From NCBI GenBank assembly GCA_040767925.1, contig JAXGNN010000001.1, positions 1,488,001-1,552,000 on the forward strand: DNA of 64,000 bases, written 5' to 3'. Both the position numbers and the translations under genes were made by a program. This stretch comes from Phil1 sp040767925 (GTDB lineage: Bacteria; Bacillota; Clostridia; Christensenellales; CAG-138). Below, piece by piece: positions 8,103 to 16,059 of this stretch. Below the pieces are notes generated by a model that was not told where the DNA came from, did no database searches, and saw only the letters and a list, made by a program, of their open reading frames with translations. Within the stretch, counting starts at the first letter, position 1; each line of letters begins with the position of its first letter.

Positions 8103-8138
8103 CCGTGCATCCGCGCATGAAAACCGACGGGAGGCCTT

Positions 8139-8591
8139 ATGACAACCGAAGAATTCTGGTCCGAATTTTTGCGGAAAACGGGCAGGGACGCCGCCACGCG
8201 CTATTTCGAGTGCTTCCATTTTGAATTGAGCGAGAAGTGGGCGAACGAGCTGCTGCGCCTCGTCCTCATCGGGCAAAAGCGGGCGACGGCGAGCAGCCTT
8301 TTCGCGTTTGAAAAGGAAAGCGGCAGGCTGCCCAAGGCCGGGGATTTGAGCATCGTGACCGACTGGGAGGGGAACCCGCGCTGCGTGATCGAGACCACGG
8401 CCGTGACGATACTGCCGTTTCGCGAGATGACGTTCGACATCTGCAGCCGCGAGGGCGAGGATGAGAACCTCGAATCCTGGCGCGAAGGGCACACGCGTTT
8501 TTTCACGAAAGAGGGGGAAGAATTGGGCTACGCGTTCTCCGAAGATATGCCGGTCGTGTTCGAGGACTTCAAGGTGGTCTATTCGGTTTGA
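8139..8591 (+). CDS. ASCH-domain protein
   Basis: 150 residues. ASCH proteins have an OB-like/PUA-like fold that binds RNA or modified bases; some hydrolyse N4-acetylcytidine. Seen: FHFELSEKWANELLRLVLIGQKRATASSL (GxKxAT motif at about residue 48), GDLSIVTDWEGNPRCVIETT and REGHTRFFTKEG. Start has GGGAGG 5 bases upstream. Divergent from the deaminase gene with almost no space between, so the two may share a control region, and both could act on nucleosides. Its 3' end overlaps the convergent GIY-YIG gene by 13 bases. Confidence 0.85.
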   Translation: MTTEEFWSEFLRKTGRDAATRYFECFHFELSEKWANELLRLVLIGQKRATASSLFAFEKESGRLPKAGDLSIVTDWEGNPRCVIETTAVTILPFREMTFDICSREGEDENLESWREGHTRFFTKEGEELGYAFSEDMPVVFEDFKVVYSV

Positions 8592-8998
8592 GCGGCGTCC
8601 GGCCGCTTCGCTTTGACAGCTTTCCGCTCCCGCTGTTCCTTGCGCCGCGCGCGCTGCGTTTCCTTTCTGATTAAGACCTCAGCCTTCCATTTCTCCATGA
8701 GGTCGCAGTCGAATTCCCGAAACTCCACCTCGGGCAGGGAGACGGTCAGCTCATCCTCGGCTGCGTCGTCGCGGTTGAGCAGCGGATGCAGCCTGTTGAT
8801 GTAGTAGATTTCATAGAGGTACATGTCCGCGCAGGTCGCGAATTCCGCGCACTCGATGCGCGTCACGCGGAAAATATCGACGGCCTTGTGCAGCCGTTTC
8901 TTGAAGAAGTGCCCGCGCAGCCTGCGCTTGAGCGGCTGCCGCGTGCGACCCAGGTACGCGAGCGCATCGCCGTAATAGATTTTATAGAGCGTGAACAA
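8579..8998 (-). CDS. GIY-YIG-fold endonuclease-like protein
   Basis: 139 residues. The N-terminus LYKIYYGDALAYLGRTRQPLKRRLRGHF is a divergent GIY-YIG core (YYG ... YLG, then Arg in RTRQPLKRR). A glutamate typical of the metal site may be in YLYEIYYIN. The C-terminal third is highly charged (RKETQRARRKEQRERK), probably nucleic-acid binding. The start overlaps the end of the GNAT gene by 17 bases, so they are co-transcribed. Small stand-alone GIY-YIG proteins of this type are often of phage or mobile origin; role here unknown. Confidence 0.7.
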   Translation of the reverse strand: MFTLYKIYYGDALAYLGRTRQPLKRRLRGHFFKKRLHKAVDIFRVTRIECAEFATCADMYLYEIYYINRLHPLLNRDDAAEDELTVSLPEVEFREFDCDLMEKWKAEVLIRKETQRARRKEQRERKAVKAKRPDAAQTE

Positions 8999-9545
8999 CC
9001 TGAATTTCTCCTTCGCCCGAGAGCGCGATCCAGTACCGTTCGAGACAGATGCCTTCCGCTTCGCAAAAAACCGTGCTCTCGTATGCGCCGCCGTTGGCGA
9101 GGATCGTCCTTCTGCTGCCCTCGTTCCCCTCGATGCAGGTGACGAGGACGCGATTCATCCCGCGCGCCCCGCAAACCTTCAGGCAATCGGCGAGCATCCT
9201 TTTGGCATAGCCTTTTCTTCTTTCCCCCGGCCGCACGGAATAGCCGATATGGCCGCCGCATTGTTCGAGGAACGCGTTGAAGTAATGGCGAAGCTGAATC
9301 ATGCCCACGATTCGGCCGTCCGCCTCGCGCACGTAGACGAACTGTTCGGAAGTCACCCAGTTTTCGGGAACCGTTTCACGGTCTTCCAGCTTACGGTTGA
9401 ATTCCAGCCATTCGGCGGCGCTCTCCATGCGCCGTAAAGGGCCCGCGCCGTCCAGGGAGCTTCCCCCGTCCAGCATTTCCTTGCGGAACGAGAGGATTTC
9501 CCGCTCAAAAGAAGTATCGGGCTTTATCAGAAAGCATTCGTCCAT
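8982..9545 (-). CDS. GNAT-family N-acetyltransferase
   Basis: 187 residues. The acetyl-CoA-binding motif is visible as HIGYSVRPGERRKGYAKRML (Q/RxxGxG/A type, about residues 112-131), preceded by FVYVREADGRIVGMIQLRH, a typical beta4 strand, and followed by RVLVTCIEGNEGSRRTILANGG. The family transfers an acetyl group to an amine of a small molecule or protein. Substrate unknown. Overlaps the GIY-YIG gene at its 3' end, so both lie on one transcript. Confidence 0.85.
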   Translation of the reverse strand: MDECFLIKPDTSFEREILSFRKEMLDGGSSLDGAGPLRRMESAAEWLEFNRKLEDRETVPENWVTSEQFVYVREADGRIVGMIQLRHYFNAFLEQCGGHIGYSVRPGERRKGYAKRMLADCLKVCGARGMNRVLVTCIEGNEGSRRTILANGGAYESTVFCEAEGICLERYWIALSGEGEIQVVHAL

Positions 9546-9590
9546 GCAACCTCCTCGCCGAGCCGATCGGCCGTCTTTCTGCGCGGATTC

Positions 9591-10055
9591 TTAGTCCGCG
9601 CATTCCGGGTCCCCCGCCTCCTCGTTCCCCAAATATACCCGATGCGGCTTCCCTTCATAAAGGTTCATGATCTGCCTGCGAAGCTTCGAGGGATATAGGG
9701 GCTGGGCGTTGAGCGTTTTGATATCGAGCCAGTCGAAGCCAATCTGATTCATATCGCCATGCAATGCCGCGCCGGGGATTTCCCCGATATATTCGCACAG
9801 GAACACGAGATCCACCCGGTGAAAGCGCTCGCCCCGGACGCCCTCGACGACGAACGCCAGTTCCCCGGGCGCAACCAGGATCCCCAGTTCCTCGGCGACC
9901 TCGCGGCAGGCAGCTTCGGGAAGAAGCTCCTCCGCCTCCTGTCCTCCGCCGGGCATGATATACCACGTTTCGCCGTTCTCCCGCACCTTCACCGCGAGCA
10001 TTTTGCCGTCTTTGATGACTAGGGCTTTCGCGGAATTCCTGATCGGTCGGCTCAT
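9591..10055 (-). CDS. Nudix hydrolase
   Basis: 154 residues. The Nudix box is clear: GGGQEAEELLPEAACREVAEELGI (about residues 36-59), carrying the RExxEE metal-binding residues. Nudix enzymes cleave nucleoside diphosphates linked to another group. The N-terminal strand NSAKALVIKDGKMLAVKV and YIMPGGG are standard. Substrate cannot be predicted. Transcribed in the same direction as the GNAT and GIY-YIG genes, 45 bases upstream, and probably in the same operon. Confidence 0.88.
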   Translation of the reverse strand: MSRPIRNSAKALVIKDGKMLAVKVRENGETWYIMPGGGQEAEELLPEAACREVAEELGILVAPGELAFVVEGVRGERFHRVDLVFLCEYIGEIPGAALHGDMNQIGFDWLDIKTLNAQPLYPSKLRRQIMNLYEGKPHRVYLGNEEAGDPECAD

Positions 10056-10125
10056 CGGCGGCTCTCCTGTTCTGCGTCATGTTCGCCGAAAAAGTTCCGG
10101 CTGTTACACAATATGGCTTTCCATG

Positions 10126-10131
10126 ATTATA
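10126..10131 (-). promoter_or_regulatory. Candidate -10 for the Nudix operon
   Basis: On the minus strand GTGTTATAATCATGG gives a perfect TATAAT about 70 bases upstream of the Nudix start. The -35 is not convincing. Confidence 0.4.
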
Positions 10132-10280
10132 ACACCCTTTTCGGCGGGGAAAAAGACAGGGCTGTTTTTGGCGGGAAGGCATGCCGTATTCGTTCGTTAC
10201 TGCCGCCCGTCGCGCGCTTGCGATTCCGGCCGCGGCCTCGCCGCGCGATAACGTTAAAAACGATCCGCTTTGCGGATAGA

Positions 10281-11201
10281 TCACCTGCTGCTCGCCAGGA
10301 GCTTTTCAATGTGCTCTAAGGGCATATCCGTTTCATGGTCTCGATACCAATCGTTTTCGCGATGCCACCTCACGATGCGCTGCCATGCGTCGATTGCTTC
10401 CTGTTTACGCTCCAGCTTTTCCAACAAAAGTGCCGCCGAATACAGGCACGATATTTGTTTTGGGTTATCAACATAAGCTTTCTCCCAATAGACAAAGGCG
10501 TCGTCATAAAGACCTAGCTTTCCGCACAGGTCACCGGCAAGCGTAAACGTGCAGCCATTGCCTCCGAACCGATTCAACACCTGCCTGGCGATTTCCCACG
10601 CATCCTGTGTTTTGTCGGATTGCATATAGGCCAGAGAAAGCAAATAGTAGCTCCGCCAGTTGCTCGGTTCTTCGTTCACTTTTCGCGCGTACCGGGCAAT
10701 GCATTCTTCATAACGACCGCGCCAGCACAGCAAGTTGATGAGGTTCGCATGTGCAAAATAATAGTTTTCATCCCGTGTCCGCTCCCCAAACGCCAGCGCA
10801 TTTTCATATAGCTTTTCTGCTTTTTCAATGCTGCTGATTCCGCGATAAGCAAACAGAACGGCATAATCATGCAGATCTTTTGTCGTCACGCTCCCCGCCA
10901 GGATCACCTTGTCATAAGCATCCAGCGCAGCCGCAAAGTCTTCGTCGCGATGAGTGCATGAGTATCGCGTCAGCAATTTTGCGCGGGATTCATACTCATC
11001 CGATGTGAACAGCGCATCGATGCTGACCCTGAAACACTGTGCGATAGCGGGTAACAGCTGTATGTCCGGACAGCATACCCCCGCCTCCCACTTCGAAACG
11101 GCCTGATTGGACACGCCGATCAATGACGCGAACTTTTCCTGCGTCATGTTGTTTTTCTTGCGCAAATGAGCGATTTGCTCGTTCAGATGAAACCCGTTCA
11201 T
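10281..11201 (-). CDS. XRE-type HTH regulator with C-terminal TPR-like repeats
   Basis: 306 residues. Residues 5-65 are a Cro/C1 helix-turn-helix (IAHLRKKNNMTQEKFASLIGVSNQAVSKWEAG). The rest is helical with tetratricopeptide-like repeats, e.g. EKAEKLYENALAFGE, SYYLLSLAYMQSDKTQDAWE and LGLYDDAFVYWEKAYVDNP. Such HTH-TPR proteins (Rgg/PlcR-like architecture) often bind short signalling peptides, but no cognate peptide gene is evident here. The start has GGAAAAGGAG upstream (GGAAAAGGAGAATCGTCCT). Neighbouring small zinc-ribbon genes are on the same strand further upstream. Confidence 0.8.
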   Translation of the reverse strand: MNGFHLNEQIAHLRKKNNMTQEKFASLIGVSNQAVSKWEAGVCCPDIQLLPAIAQCFRVSIDALFTSDEYESRAKLLTRYSCTHRDEDFAAALDAYDKVILAGSVTTKDLHDYAVLFAYRGISSIEKAEKLYENALAFGERTRDENYYFAHANLINLLCWRGRYEECIARYARKVNEEPSNWRSYYLLSLAYMQSDKTQDAWEIARQVLNRFGGNGCTFTLAGDLCGKLGLYDDAFVYWEKAYVDNPKQISCLYSAALLLEKLERKQEAIDAWQRIVRWHRENDWYRDHETDMPLEHIEKLLASSR

Positions 11202-11679
11202 AGGACGATTCTCCTTTTCCGGTTATAGGCACAATTCTATTTTTGCAGATTTTCCATGGACAGGCAACAGCGCATCGGTTTGAAACCATCCAACCTGCCG
11301 TTGATAATCGCCATACCTTGACCGTAGCCGACAGGGTACAAAAGGCGTCGGTTTGCGCCGATCTGCCGGAGTGATCGATGGCGTTGCTGCGTATCAACTT
11401 TTTGTGCGCAGACATTCAACTTTCCAGCCTTAATAGCCGAATGTCCCATGCGCCGTTTGCTCCCGGCGGAGTCGGCTCTCCCATACTCGTGAATTTTTAT
11501 GCTGTTTTATAAGTTAAAGCCCAGAAAAACAGATGTTTTTCTGGGCTTCGGCGTTCCCGACGATTCGGGCGCGGCCTTTCGCTTGGGAGGCGGACGCGCT
11601 ATCCTGCTGAACCGCAAGCGCATCTCAGTTCCCCCTCACGGATTAAGCCGGCGGTCTTTCTTACATAATCAGCGGTTTC
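11202..11679. other. Intergenic stretch
   Basis: Apart from the terminator hairpin at 11519-11546 I find nothing I can support. A 70-residue open frame on the minus strand (11237-11449) has no ribosome site and unconvincing composition. Confidence 0.4.
11519..11546 (-). terminator. Intrinsic terminator hairpin
   Basis: GCCCAGAAAAACA pairs with TGTTTTTCTGGGC with a 2-nt loop. Read on the minus strand it is followed by TTTAACTT and lies downstream of the small zinc-ribbon gene. Confidence 0.65.
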
Positions 11680-11853
11680 TCAGATCCATTTATACCCGCA
11701 GCACGGGCAACTCGTCGCTACGGGTCCGTTGGCCGGCAAGTAGTAGAGATACTTGCAGACCGGGCACCGAAAGGGGTCGTCGGCGCCGCCCGCCGCTTTC
11801 TCGACGGCTTCATCCGTCAGCTCCACGTTAACGTCCTTTTTTTCTTCGCTCAT
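11680..11853 (-). CDS. Small protein: double-glycine leader plus zinc ribbon (RiPP-precursor-like)
   Basis: 57 residues with a perfect AAGGAGG 7 bases before the ATG. The first 23 residues, MSEEKKDVNVELTDEAVEKAAGG, are acidic and end in Ala-Gly-Gly after an ELTDEAVEK helix, the pattern of double-glycine leaders of bacteriocins and other ribosomal peptides. The remainder, ADDPFRCPVCKYLYYLPANG and then SCPCCGYKWI, is a compact zinc ribbon (CPVC and CPCC). I know of clostridial proteins that mix bacteriocin-type leaders with Cys-rich cores, but not this one. No modifying or exporting enzyme lies nearby. It could equally be a cytoplasmic zinc-ribbon protein whose helix mimics a leader. Confidence 0.75.
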   Translation of the reverse strand: MSEEKKDVNVELTDEAVEKAAGGADDPFRCPVCKYLYYLPANGPVATSCPCCGYKWI

Positions 11854-12278
11854 GGTTTTCCCTCCTTTTTAGTTGCGCTGCGCGCTGCCCGCCGGCGCCC
11901 CGGCATCGGCTCGCATGTTATTGGGCGTTTTCCTCTTCTGCTCTCAAGATGCATTATAGCAAATCGCATTCGGGGACGCATATTGTACTTAAGTACATTT
12001 TTACACTGTTTCGAAGGTGGATGCGAAGGAACCGCCGGCAGAAATTTTCATCGCATTAGCAAACCGGGAGGGACGCCGAGGAAAAGAAGAACGCCGAAAA
12101 CCCAGTATAATCAGCCCAATCACCGCAATATGAACTGGCCAAAGGCTAGTGGACAAAAAAGTATGAATCGCCTCTGCGAGTAGAATGGCGTCGCATCGAA
12201 ATGGGGAGTACCGCGGGATTTCTCATTGTACTCCCTGTTTTGTTTTGCTGTGCAGCTCACGGCCGGGATGTGTCGCCG
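11854..12278. other. Intergenic stretch
   Basis: No gene supported on either strand. The part directly upstream of the zinc-ribbon gene (about 11930-11990) is A+T-richer and probably holds its promoter. Confidence 0.35.
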
Positions 12279-12509
12279 CTACTCAACACCGGCATAATCG
12301 ATGACGATCTTTTGGCACGCAGTACAGTGATAGGCCTCCGCCGCACCCCCATCGAATGGGCCGCTGCTCGGCGCCAGCCTAACAGAATGCTGGAATAGCG
12401 GGGGGATTGCGGCAACCGCTCTTTTTTTCTCACACCAAAAAACACCGTCGCGGCATTGAACATAGCCCGACGCCATCTCGCGGCCGCAATAAGGGCATTG
12501 TTTGCCCAT
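12279..12509 (-). CDS. Small two-zinc-ribbon protein (DUF6487-like)
   Basis: 76 residues. It begins MGKQCPYCGREMASGYVQCRDGVFWCEKK and ends AYHCTACQKIVIDYAGVE. The first CPYC with the distal CTAC pair form one zinc site. The pattern CPYCGxEMxxGYxQ...W...YxCxxCxKIxID matches a family of small uncharacterised Firmicute proteins (DUF6487 by recall). Function unknown. A ribosome site GGGGAGG is present. Second zinc-ribbon gene in a row on this strand. Confidence 0.7.
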   Translation of the reverse strand: MGKQCPYCGREMASGYVQCRDGVFWCEKKRAVAAIPPLFQHSVRLAPSSGPFDGGAAEAYHCTACQKIVIDYAGVE

Positions 12510-12661
12510 GCTAAGACCTCCCCGTTTTTTTCATGATTATATCATGGCAGAGCTTAATTGTGCATGAAACGAGCGGGCTTTGAATGGGGATTCTTCTTTG
12601 CGCAAGCCCAAGGGATTATTATTACATTGCGCAGGCCTCGCAGTTTTCGCCGGTAGCAATG

Positions 12662-12734
12662 TGTTAGCAAAAGCGCGGCAAAAACCCGCCTGTTAGCAAA
12701 GCAGGAAGGGCACACGGAGCGACTGTTAGCAAAA
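12662..12734 (+). repeat. Three direct repeats TGTTAGCAAA
   Basis: Copies start at 12662, 12691 and 12724 (spacing 29 and 33 bases, about three helical turns). They lie about 130 bases from the tRNA-like sequence. Regularly spaced short repeats next to a tRNA suggest arm-type recombinase sites or a protein-binding cluster; no gene overlaps them. Confidence 0.5.
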
Positions 12735-12864
12735 GGGAAGCACTCGATAAAAAATGGAACCGGAAGGGCGAACGATATGGGCTTTAAGCGAGAAACAAAC
12801 TTCCAAAAGCAAAGAACTGAAAACGCATTAGAAATACTCGATTCCCAAGGTTTTCAGCCCTTTC

Positions 12865-12942
12865 TGGCGCGCCTGAACGGATTCGAACCGGTGGCCTCAC
12901 GCTTAGGAGTTAAGCGTGTAGTCTCCCGTTTAGCGCACACGC
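12865..12942 (-). tRNA. Degenerate tRNA-like sequence (pseudo-tRNA or attachment remnant)
   Basis: On the minus strand, 78 bases fit a tRNA layout: acceptor GCGTGTG against CAGGCGC with one mismatch, T-arm GGTTCGAATCC with one stem mismatch, encoded GCCA end, and an anticodon-like hairpin CGCTT-AACTCCT-AAGCG. The D-arm does not pair and the base before the anticodon position is not U, so it is unlikely to be a working tRNA. By position the anticodon would be CTC. It may be a decayed tRNA gene used as an integration site. Confidence 0.35.
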
Positions 12943-13137
12943 CTCATGCCATACAAGACAACCCGCTATTTTAGGGACTTTTTGAGGTAGTGAGTCCCAC
13001 AGCTTCAATCGAAAAACACCTCAACGCAGGCTCTAAAACTCGTCCCGCTTTGCAAGCATTTAGCAAGGGCAATCTGAAAAGGCGAGTGTACTACCACTAA
13101 AACAGGACTGTTTCGCCCCACCCAATCGCACAGAAAC

Positions 13138-13168
13138 AAAAGAAGCTCTCATAGTTGGAGCTTCTTTT
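13138..13168 (+). terminator. Bidirectional terminator hairpin
   Basis: AGAAGCTC pairs with GAGCTTCT, followed by TTTTT on the plus strand and preceded by an A-rich run, so it can work both ways. Confidence 0.65.
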
Positions 13169-13208
13169 TGTATATAGAGAATAGTTTTGTTATTTGCCAA
13201 TATGAAAA

Positions 13209-13236
13209 GAAACCGTCTGTTATTTCAAACGGTTTC
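13209..13236 (-). terminator. Terminator of the NADAR gene
   Basis: GAAACCGT pairs with ACGGTTTC. Read on the minus strand it is followed by TTTTC, directly downstream of the NADAR gene. Confidence 0.6.
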
Positions 13237-13267
13237 ATCTTGATTTATTCAACGTCGGAGACATTCA

Positions 13268-13783
13268 TTAATTGGCTTTGTGATGCTTGTATTCAACCAT
13301 TTTCCTCGTAAGGTCTGAGCGTACAGCCTGTAATGTGAATCCGAGAAGGTTTTGCCCTTTCCACTTATTTGGGTTTGCGACATCGGGATCAGATATTCCG
13401 AGGCCGATACCCCATACTTTGTCAGAGCGAGAACACTCAACGGGTGTTGCTGTTCCGGTGGTTATTAGCCGTCCGCACAAATCTGGGTTTTGACCAAACT
13501 TCGCCATGAGCGCATGGTACACGATAAGTTGTTTGCAACCGTCCCATTCGACAGGCGTGAAATTGGCTACCCCGCGTCCTAACACCTGCATTTCCTTTGG
13601 ATCATTTGTTTGCATGATCTTCTTTGCAGAAGCGAAATCAGCAGACAAGAGCGCTTTATGCTCCATCATATACTGCTCAGCGCAACAATATGTTTTGTCG
13701 TCGATCGTAAAATCGCGCATATACCAGTTGCTCATGTATCCATTTTCATCGTTTGGATTATGAAAGTATATGAAGTGAAACAT
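13268..13783 (-). CDS. NADAR/YbiA-like N-glycosidase
   Basis: 171 residues, start MFHFIYFHNPNDENG with AAAGGAGG 8 bases upstream. NADAR proteins share the fold of YbiA, which acts on riboflavin-pathway intermediates; other members reverse ADP-ribosylation or act in NAD-based phage defence. Seen: GYMSNWYMRDF, YCCAEQYMMEHKAL (catalytic Glu region), MQVLGRGVANF and the C-terminal WKGQNLLGFTLQAVR. It has its own terminator and lies just outside the conjugative element, so it may be accessory. Exact reaction not determinable here. Confidence 0.88.
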   Translation of the reverse strand: MFHFIYFHNPNDENGYMSNWYMRDFTIDDKTYCCAEQYMMEHKALLSADFASAKKIMQTNDPKEMQVLGRGVANFTPVEWDGCKQLIVYHALMAKFGQNPDLCGRLITTGTATPVECSRSDKVWGIGLGISDPDVANPNKWKGQNLLGFTLQAVRSDLTRKMVEYKHHKAN

Positions 13784-13936
13784 TGCTTGCCTCCTTTGGG
13801 CTATATACCTATGCAAGATTACAGTATCATCAGCAAATCTTTCTAATAATTATATGGCTTCTGCCAAAAACAAACAAGATGTTGTCTGTTATGAAATCAA
13901 AAATGTAAACATATCCGATTACCAACCATTACATAG

Positions 13937-13970
13937 GGCTAAATCGCATGAGCATTTATGCGGTATAGCC
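13937..13970 (+). promoter_or_regulatory. Imperfect inverted repeat upstream of parA
   Basis: GGCTA-aat-CGCAT is mirrored by ATGCG-g-taTAGCC around an 8-base centre, 26 bases before the parA start. Could be an operator for ParA autoregulation or a leader hairpin. Confidence 0.4.
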
Positions 13971-13995
13971 TGAAAAACGAAAAGGAGGAAAGCCA

Positions 13996-14811
13996 ATGAC
14001 CAAAGTAATCTCATGCGCCCATGAAAAAGGCGGTGTTGGAAAGACGACGACCACCGTAAACTTGGGTGTAGGTCTTGCAAGACAGGGAAGGAAAGTCTTG
14101 CTCATCGACGCTGACCCGCAGGGCGATCTATCAAAATGCCTCGGCATTGAAAATCCCAATGCGGAACGGAATACCCTCGCAACGGCAATGAACGGCATTA
14201 TCATGGAGGACGATTTCTCGCCTATGGATATGGTGTGTCACCATAATGAGGGCGTGGACTTTGTTCCCGCCAACAGCCAGCTTGCCACGGTTGAAGTGTC
14301 GCTCGTCAATTCCATGTCCCGCGAACAGGTCATGCGCCAGTATGTCGGCATGATTAAGAAGCAATACGACTATGTAATTATCGACTGCCGCCCCTCGCTT
14401 GGTCTGACTGTCATCAATGCGTTGACGGCATCGGACAGCATCATCATCCCCGTGCAGGCGCATATCCTCGCAGCGGGCGATATGGAGCCGCTGTTCAAAA
14501 CCATCGGTCGGGTAAAGCGGCAGCTTAATCCCAATCTGAAAATTGACGGTATCGTTATGACTATGGTAGATAACCGTACCAACCTTGGGAGGAATACCGT
14601 CAAAGCCGTGCGCGACAATTACGGAAACCTTGTTCGGGTATTCGATACGGAGATACCCTTTGCCGTCCGTGCCGCAGAAGTGCCGGAAAAAGGGCAAAGT
14701 ATTTATGCGTATGACCCAAACGGAAAGGTCGCACAGGCATACGAAAATCTGACGCGGGAGGTAATCGAAATTGGAGCAAAGCAGAAAACCAAAGATAACG
14801 ACGCTCGATGA
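13996..14811 (+). CDS. parA: ParA-family partition ATPase
   Basis: 271 residues. The deviant Walker A motif KGGVGKTTT (residues 11-19) is followed by LLIDADPQGDLSKCLG, DFVPANSQLATVEVSL (segregation-type Walker A' context) and YVIIDCRPSLGLTVINAL (Walker B region). ParA ATPases position plasmids or excised elements in the cell with ParB. AAAGGAGG precedes the ATG. parB starts 41 bases before the parA stop. In clostridial conjugative elements this pair usually marks one end of the conserved backbone, as here. Confidence 0.92.
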   Translation: MTKVISCAHEKGGVGKTTTTVNLGVGLARQGRKVLLIDADPQGDLSKCLGIENPNAERNTLATAMNGIIMEDDFSPMDMVCHHNEGVDFVPANSQLATVEVSLVNSMSREQVMRQYVGMIKKQYDYVIIDCRPSLGLTVINALTASDSIIIPVQAHILAAGDMEPLFKTIGRVKRQLNPNLKIDGIVMTMVDNRTNLGRNTVKAVRDNYGNLVRVFDTEIPFAVRAAEVPEKGQSIYAYDPNGKVAQAYENLTREVIEIGAKQKTKDNDAR

Positions 14812-15724
14812 GCTATTTGGCATTACCGAAAGCACACCGAACAGCATACCGAGCGGTGCGGAATATGTGCAGGAGATTCCCATTGACGAAATCAGTGACT
14901 TCCCCGACCATCCGTTCAAGGTAAGGCAAGATGAAGCCATGATGAATATGACGGAGAGTATTCGAGAAAACGGCGTCCGTCAACCCGCAATCGTGCGTCC
15001 CATGCCGGAGGGCGGGTATCAAATGATTTCGGGGCATAGGCGAAAAGCGGCTTGTACAGCAATCGGCAAGTTGACTATTCCCGCTGTTGTACGCGAAATG
15101 ACCGATGATGAAGCGGTTATCTGCATGGTGGAGGCAAATCATCAGCGAGAAAACATCTTGCCGAGTGAACGCGCCTTTTCGTACAAAATGCAGCTTGAAG
15201 CCATGAAGCGCCGTGCTGGACGACCTTCTAAAAATGCGTCGCCATTGGCGACTAATTCTGCGATTGGACGTTCTGATGAAGAACTGGCGAAGTCTGTGGG
15301 CGAGGGCAAAGACAACATTCGCAGGTATATTCGCTTAACGGAGCTTATTCCGCCACTTCTTCAGATGGTCGATGACAGTAAAATTGCTTTCCGCCCCGCT
15401 GTTGAACTGTCATATATTCCGCATGAGCTTCAAACCGAACTGCTTGACGTTATCGAATCCAACGAATGCACGCCTTCGCTTTCACAGGCGCAGCGCATGA
15501 AACAGGCGGCACAGGAAGGCAAGCTCGATAGGAACGCTATGGAGCTTGTCATGCAGGAGGAAAAGCCGCAGCAGAATAATATCACGATTAAAAGCGATAA
15601 GCTCTCCAAATACTTTCCAAAGGAAGCTACTCCCCGAGAAAAGGAAGAAATGATTATTAAGGCGCTCGATTACTACTGCAAGGTGCAGGAGCGCAAGCGG
15701 CAAGAGCGCGAATACGAACGGTAA
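14771..15724 (+). CDS. parB: ParB/Spo0J-family DNA-binding protein
   Basis: 317 residues with a TTG start 9 bases after GGGAGG. Residues about 32-120 are the ParB nuclease-like/CTP-binding domain (IDEISDFPDHPFKVRQDEAM, RPMPEGGYQMISGHRRKAA, VEANHQREN). Then come a helix-turn-helix (SNSAIGRSDEELAKSVGEGKDNIRRYIRL) and a C-terminal helical tail. No parS palindrome was recognised nearby. It overlaps parA by 41 bases in another frame, so the two are translated together. The tail ends ...REYER. Confidence 0.9.
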   Translation: MEQSRKPKITTLDELFGITESTPNSIPSGAEYVQEIPIDEISDFPDHPFKVRQDEAMMNMTESIRENGVRQPAIVRPMPEGGYQMISGHRRKAACTAIGKLTIPAVVREMTDDEAVICMVEANHQRENILPSERAFSYKMQLEAMKRRAGRPSKNASPLATNSAIGRSDEELAKSVGEGKDNIRRYIRLTELIPPLLQMVDDSKIAFRPAVELSYIPHELQTELLDVIESNECTPSLSQAQRMKQAAQEGKLDRNAMELVMQEEKPQQNNITIKSDKLSKYFPKEATPREKEEMIIKALDYYCKVQERKRQEREYER

Positions 15725-15775
15725 TGCCTTTGCTGATGAGCAGGGCGTTATTTTTATGCCCCGAATCACAAGGAG

Positions 15776-15997
15776 GTGGTCACTATACTTTTCACAAAGG
15801 GCAAGCATATACAGTACGAGAGCTTGATGAAGGAGCAGCCGGGGTTTGGCGGCAACCGCCATGCTGGACGCAAAATACAGAAAGACAAGACAATCCAATT
15901 TGCGACTGCGGAGAATAAGGACTGTCCGTACTGCCTGTATTACTTGAAGAAAGGTAAGCGGTGTCAATACGACAAGTGCATCGTATTCGATGAATAA
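15776..15997 (+). CDS. Small Cys-rich protein of conjugative elements
   Basis: 73 residues ending NKDCPYCLYYLKKGKRCQYDKCIVFDE, with Cys spacing CPYC...C...C that could hold one zinc ion. The AAGGAGG ribosome site overlaps the GTG at 15776, so the true start may be a few codons later at a non-ATG codon; the N-terminus is uncertain. Lies 51 bases after parB in the same direction and probably belongs to its operon. Function unknown. Confidence 0.6.
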   Translation: MVTILFTKGKHIQYESLMKEQPGFGGNRHAGRKIQKDKTIQFATAENKDCPYCLYYLKKGKRCQYDKCIVFDE

Positions 15998-16059
15998 CAT
16001 TACCCACCAAGGGGGCAATCCGCCCTTTCATATAAGAACACATCATTGAGCCTATCTCT

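Larger units (their letters stand above)
12510..13267. other. Gene-poor boundary between chromosome and conjugative element
   Basis: Holds the triple TGTTAGCAAA repeats, a degenerate tRNA-like sequence and two terminator hairpins (separate entries). No protein gene is supported. This is the best candidate region for the element's left attachment end. Confidence 0.4.

Noticed and set aside
7024..8118. 364-aa minus-strand frame covering the NYN gene and the deaminase start
   Set aside because: Runs antisense to the well-supported NYN-LOTUS gene; only useful as the frame of the ATG at 8118.
11237..11449. 70-aa minus-strand protein upstream of the HTH-TPR gene
   Set aside because: No ribosome site, no recognisable motif; the region more likely holds the regulator's promoter.
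12057..12734. CRISPR-like repeats (TTAGCAAA)
   Set aside because: Only short 10-base repeats with unequal spacing and no conserved 25-40-base repeat unit; no cas genes.
12865..12942. Functional tRNA gene
   Set aside because: D-arm does not pair, base 33 is not U, acceptor and T stems each carry a mismatch; kept only as tRNA-like.
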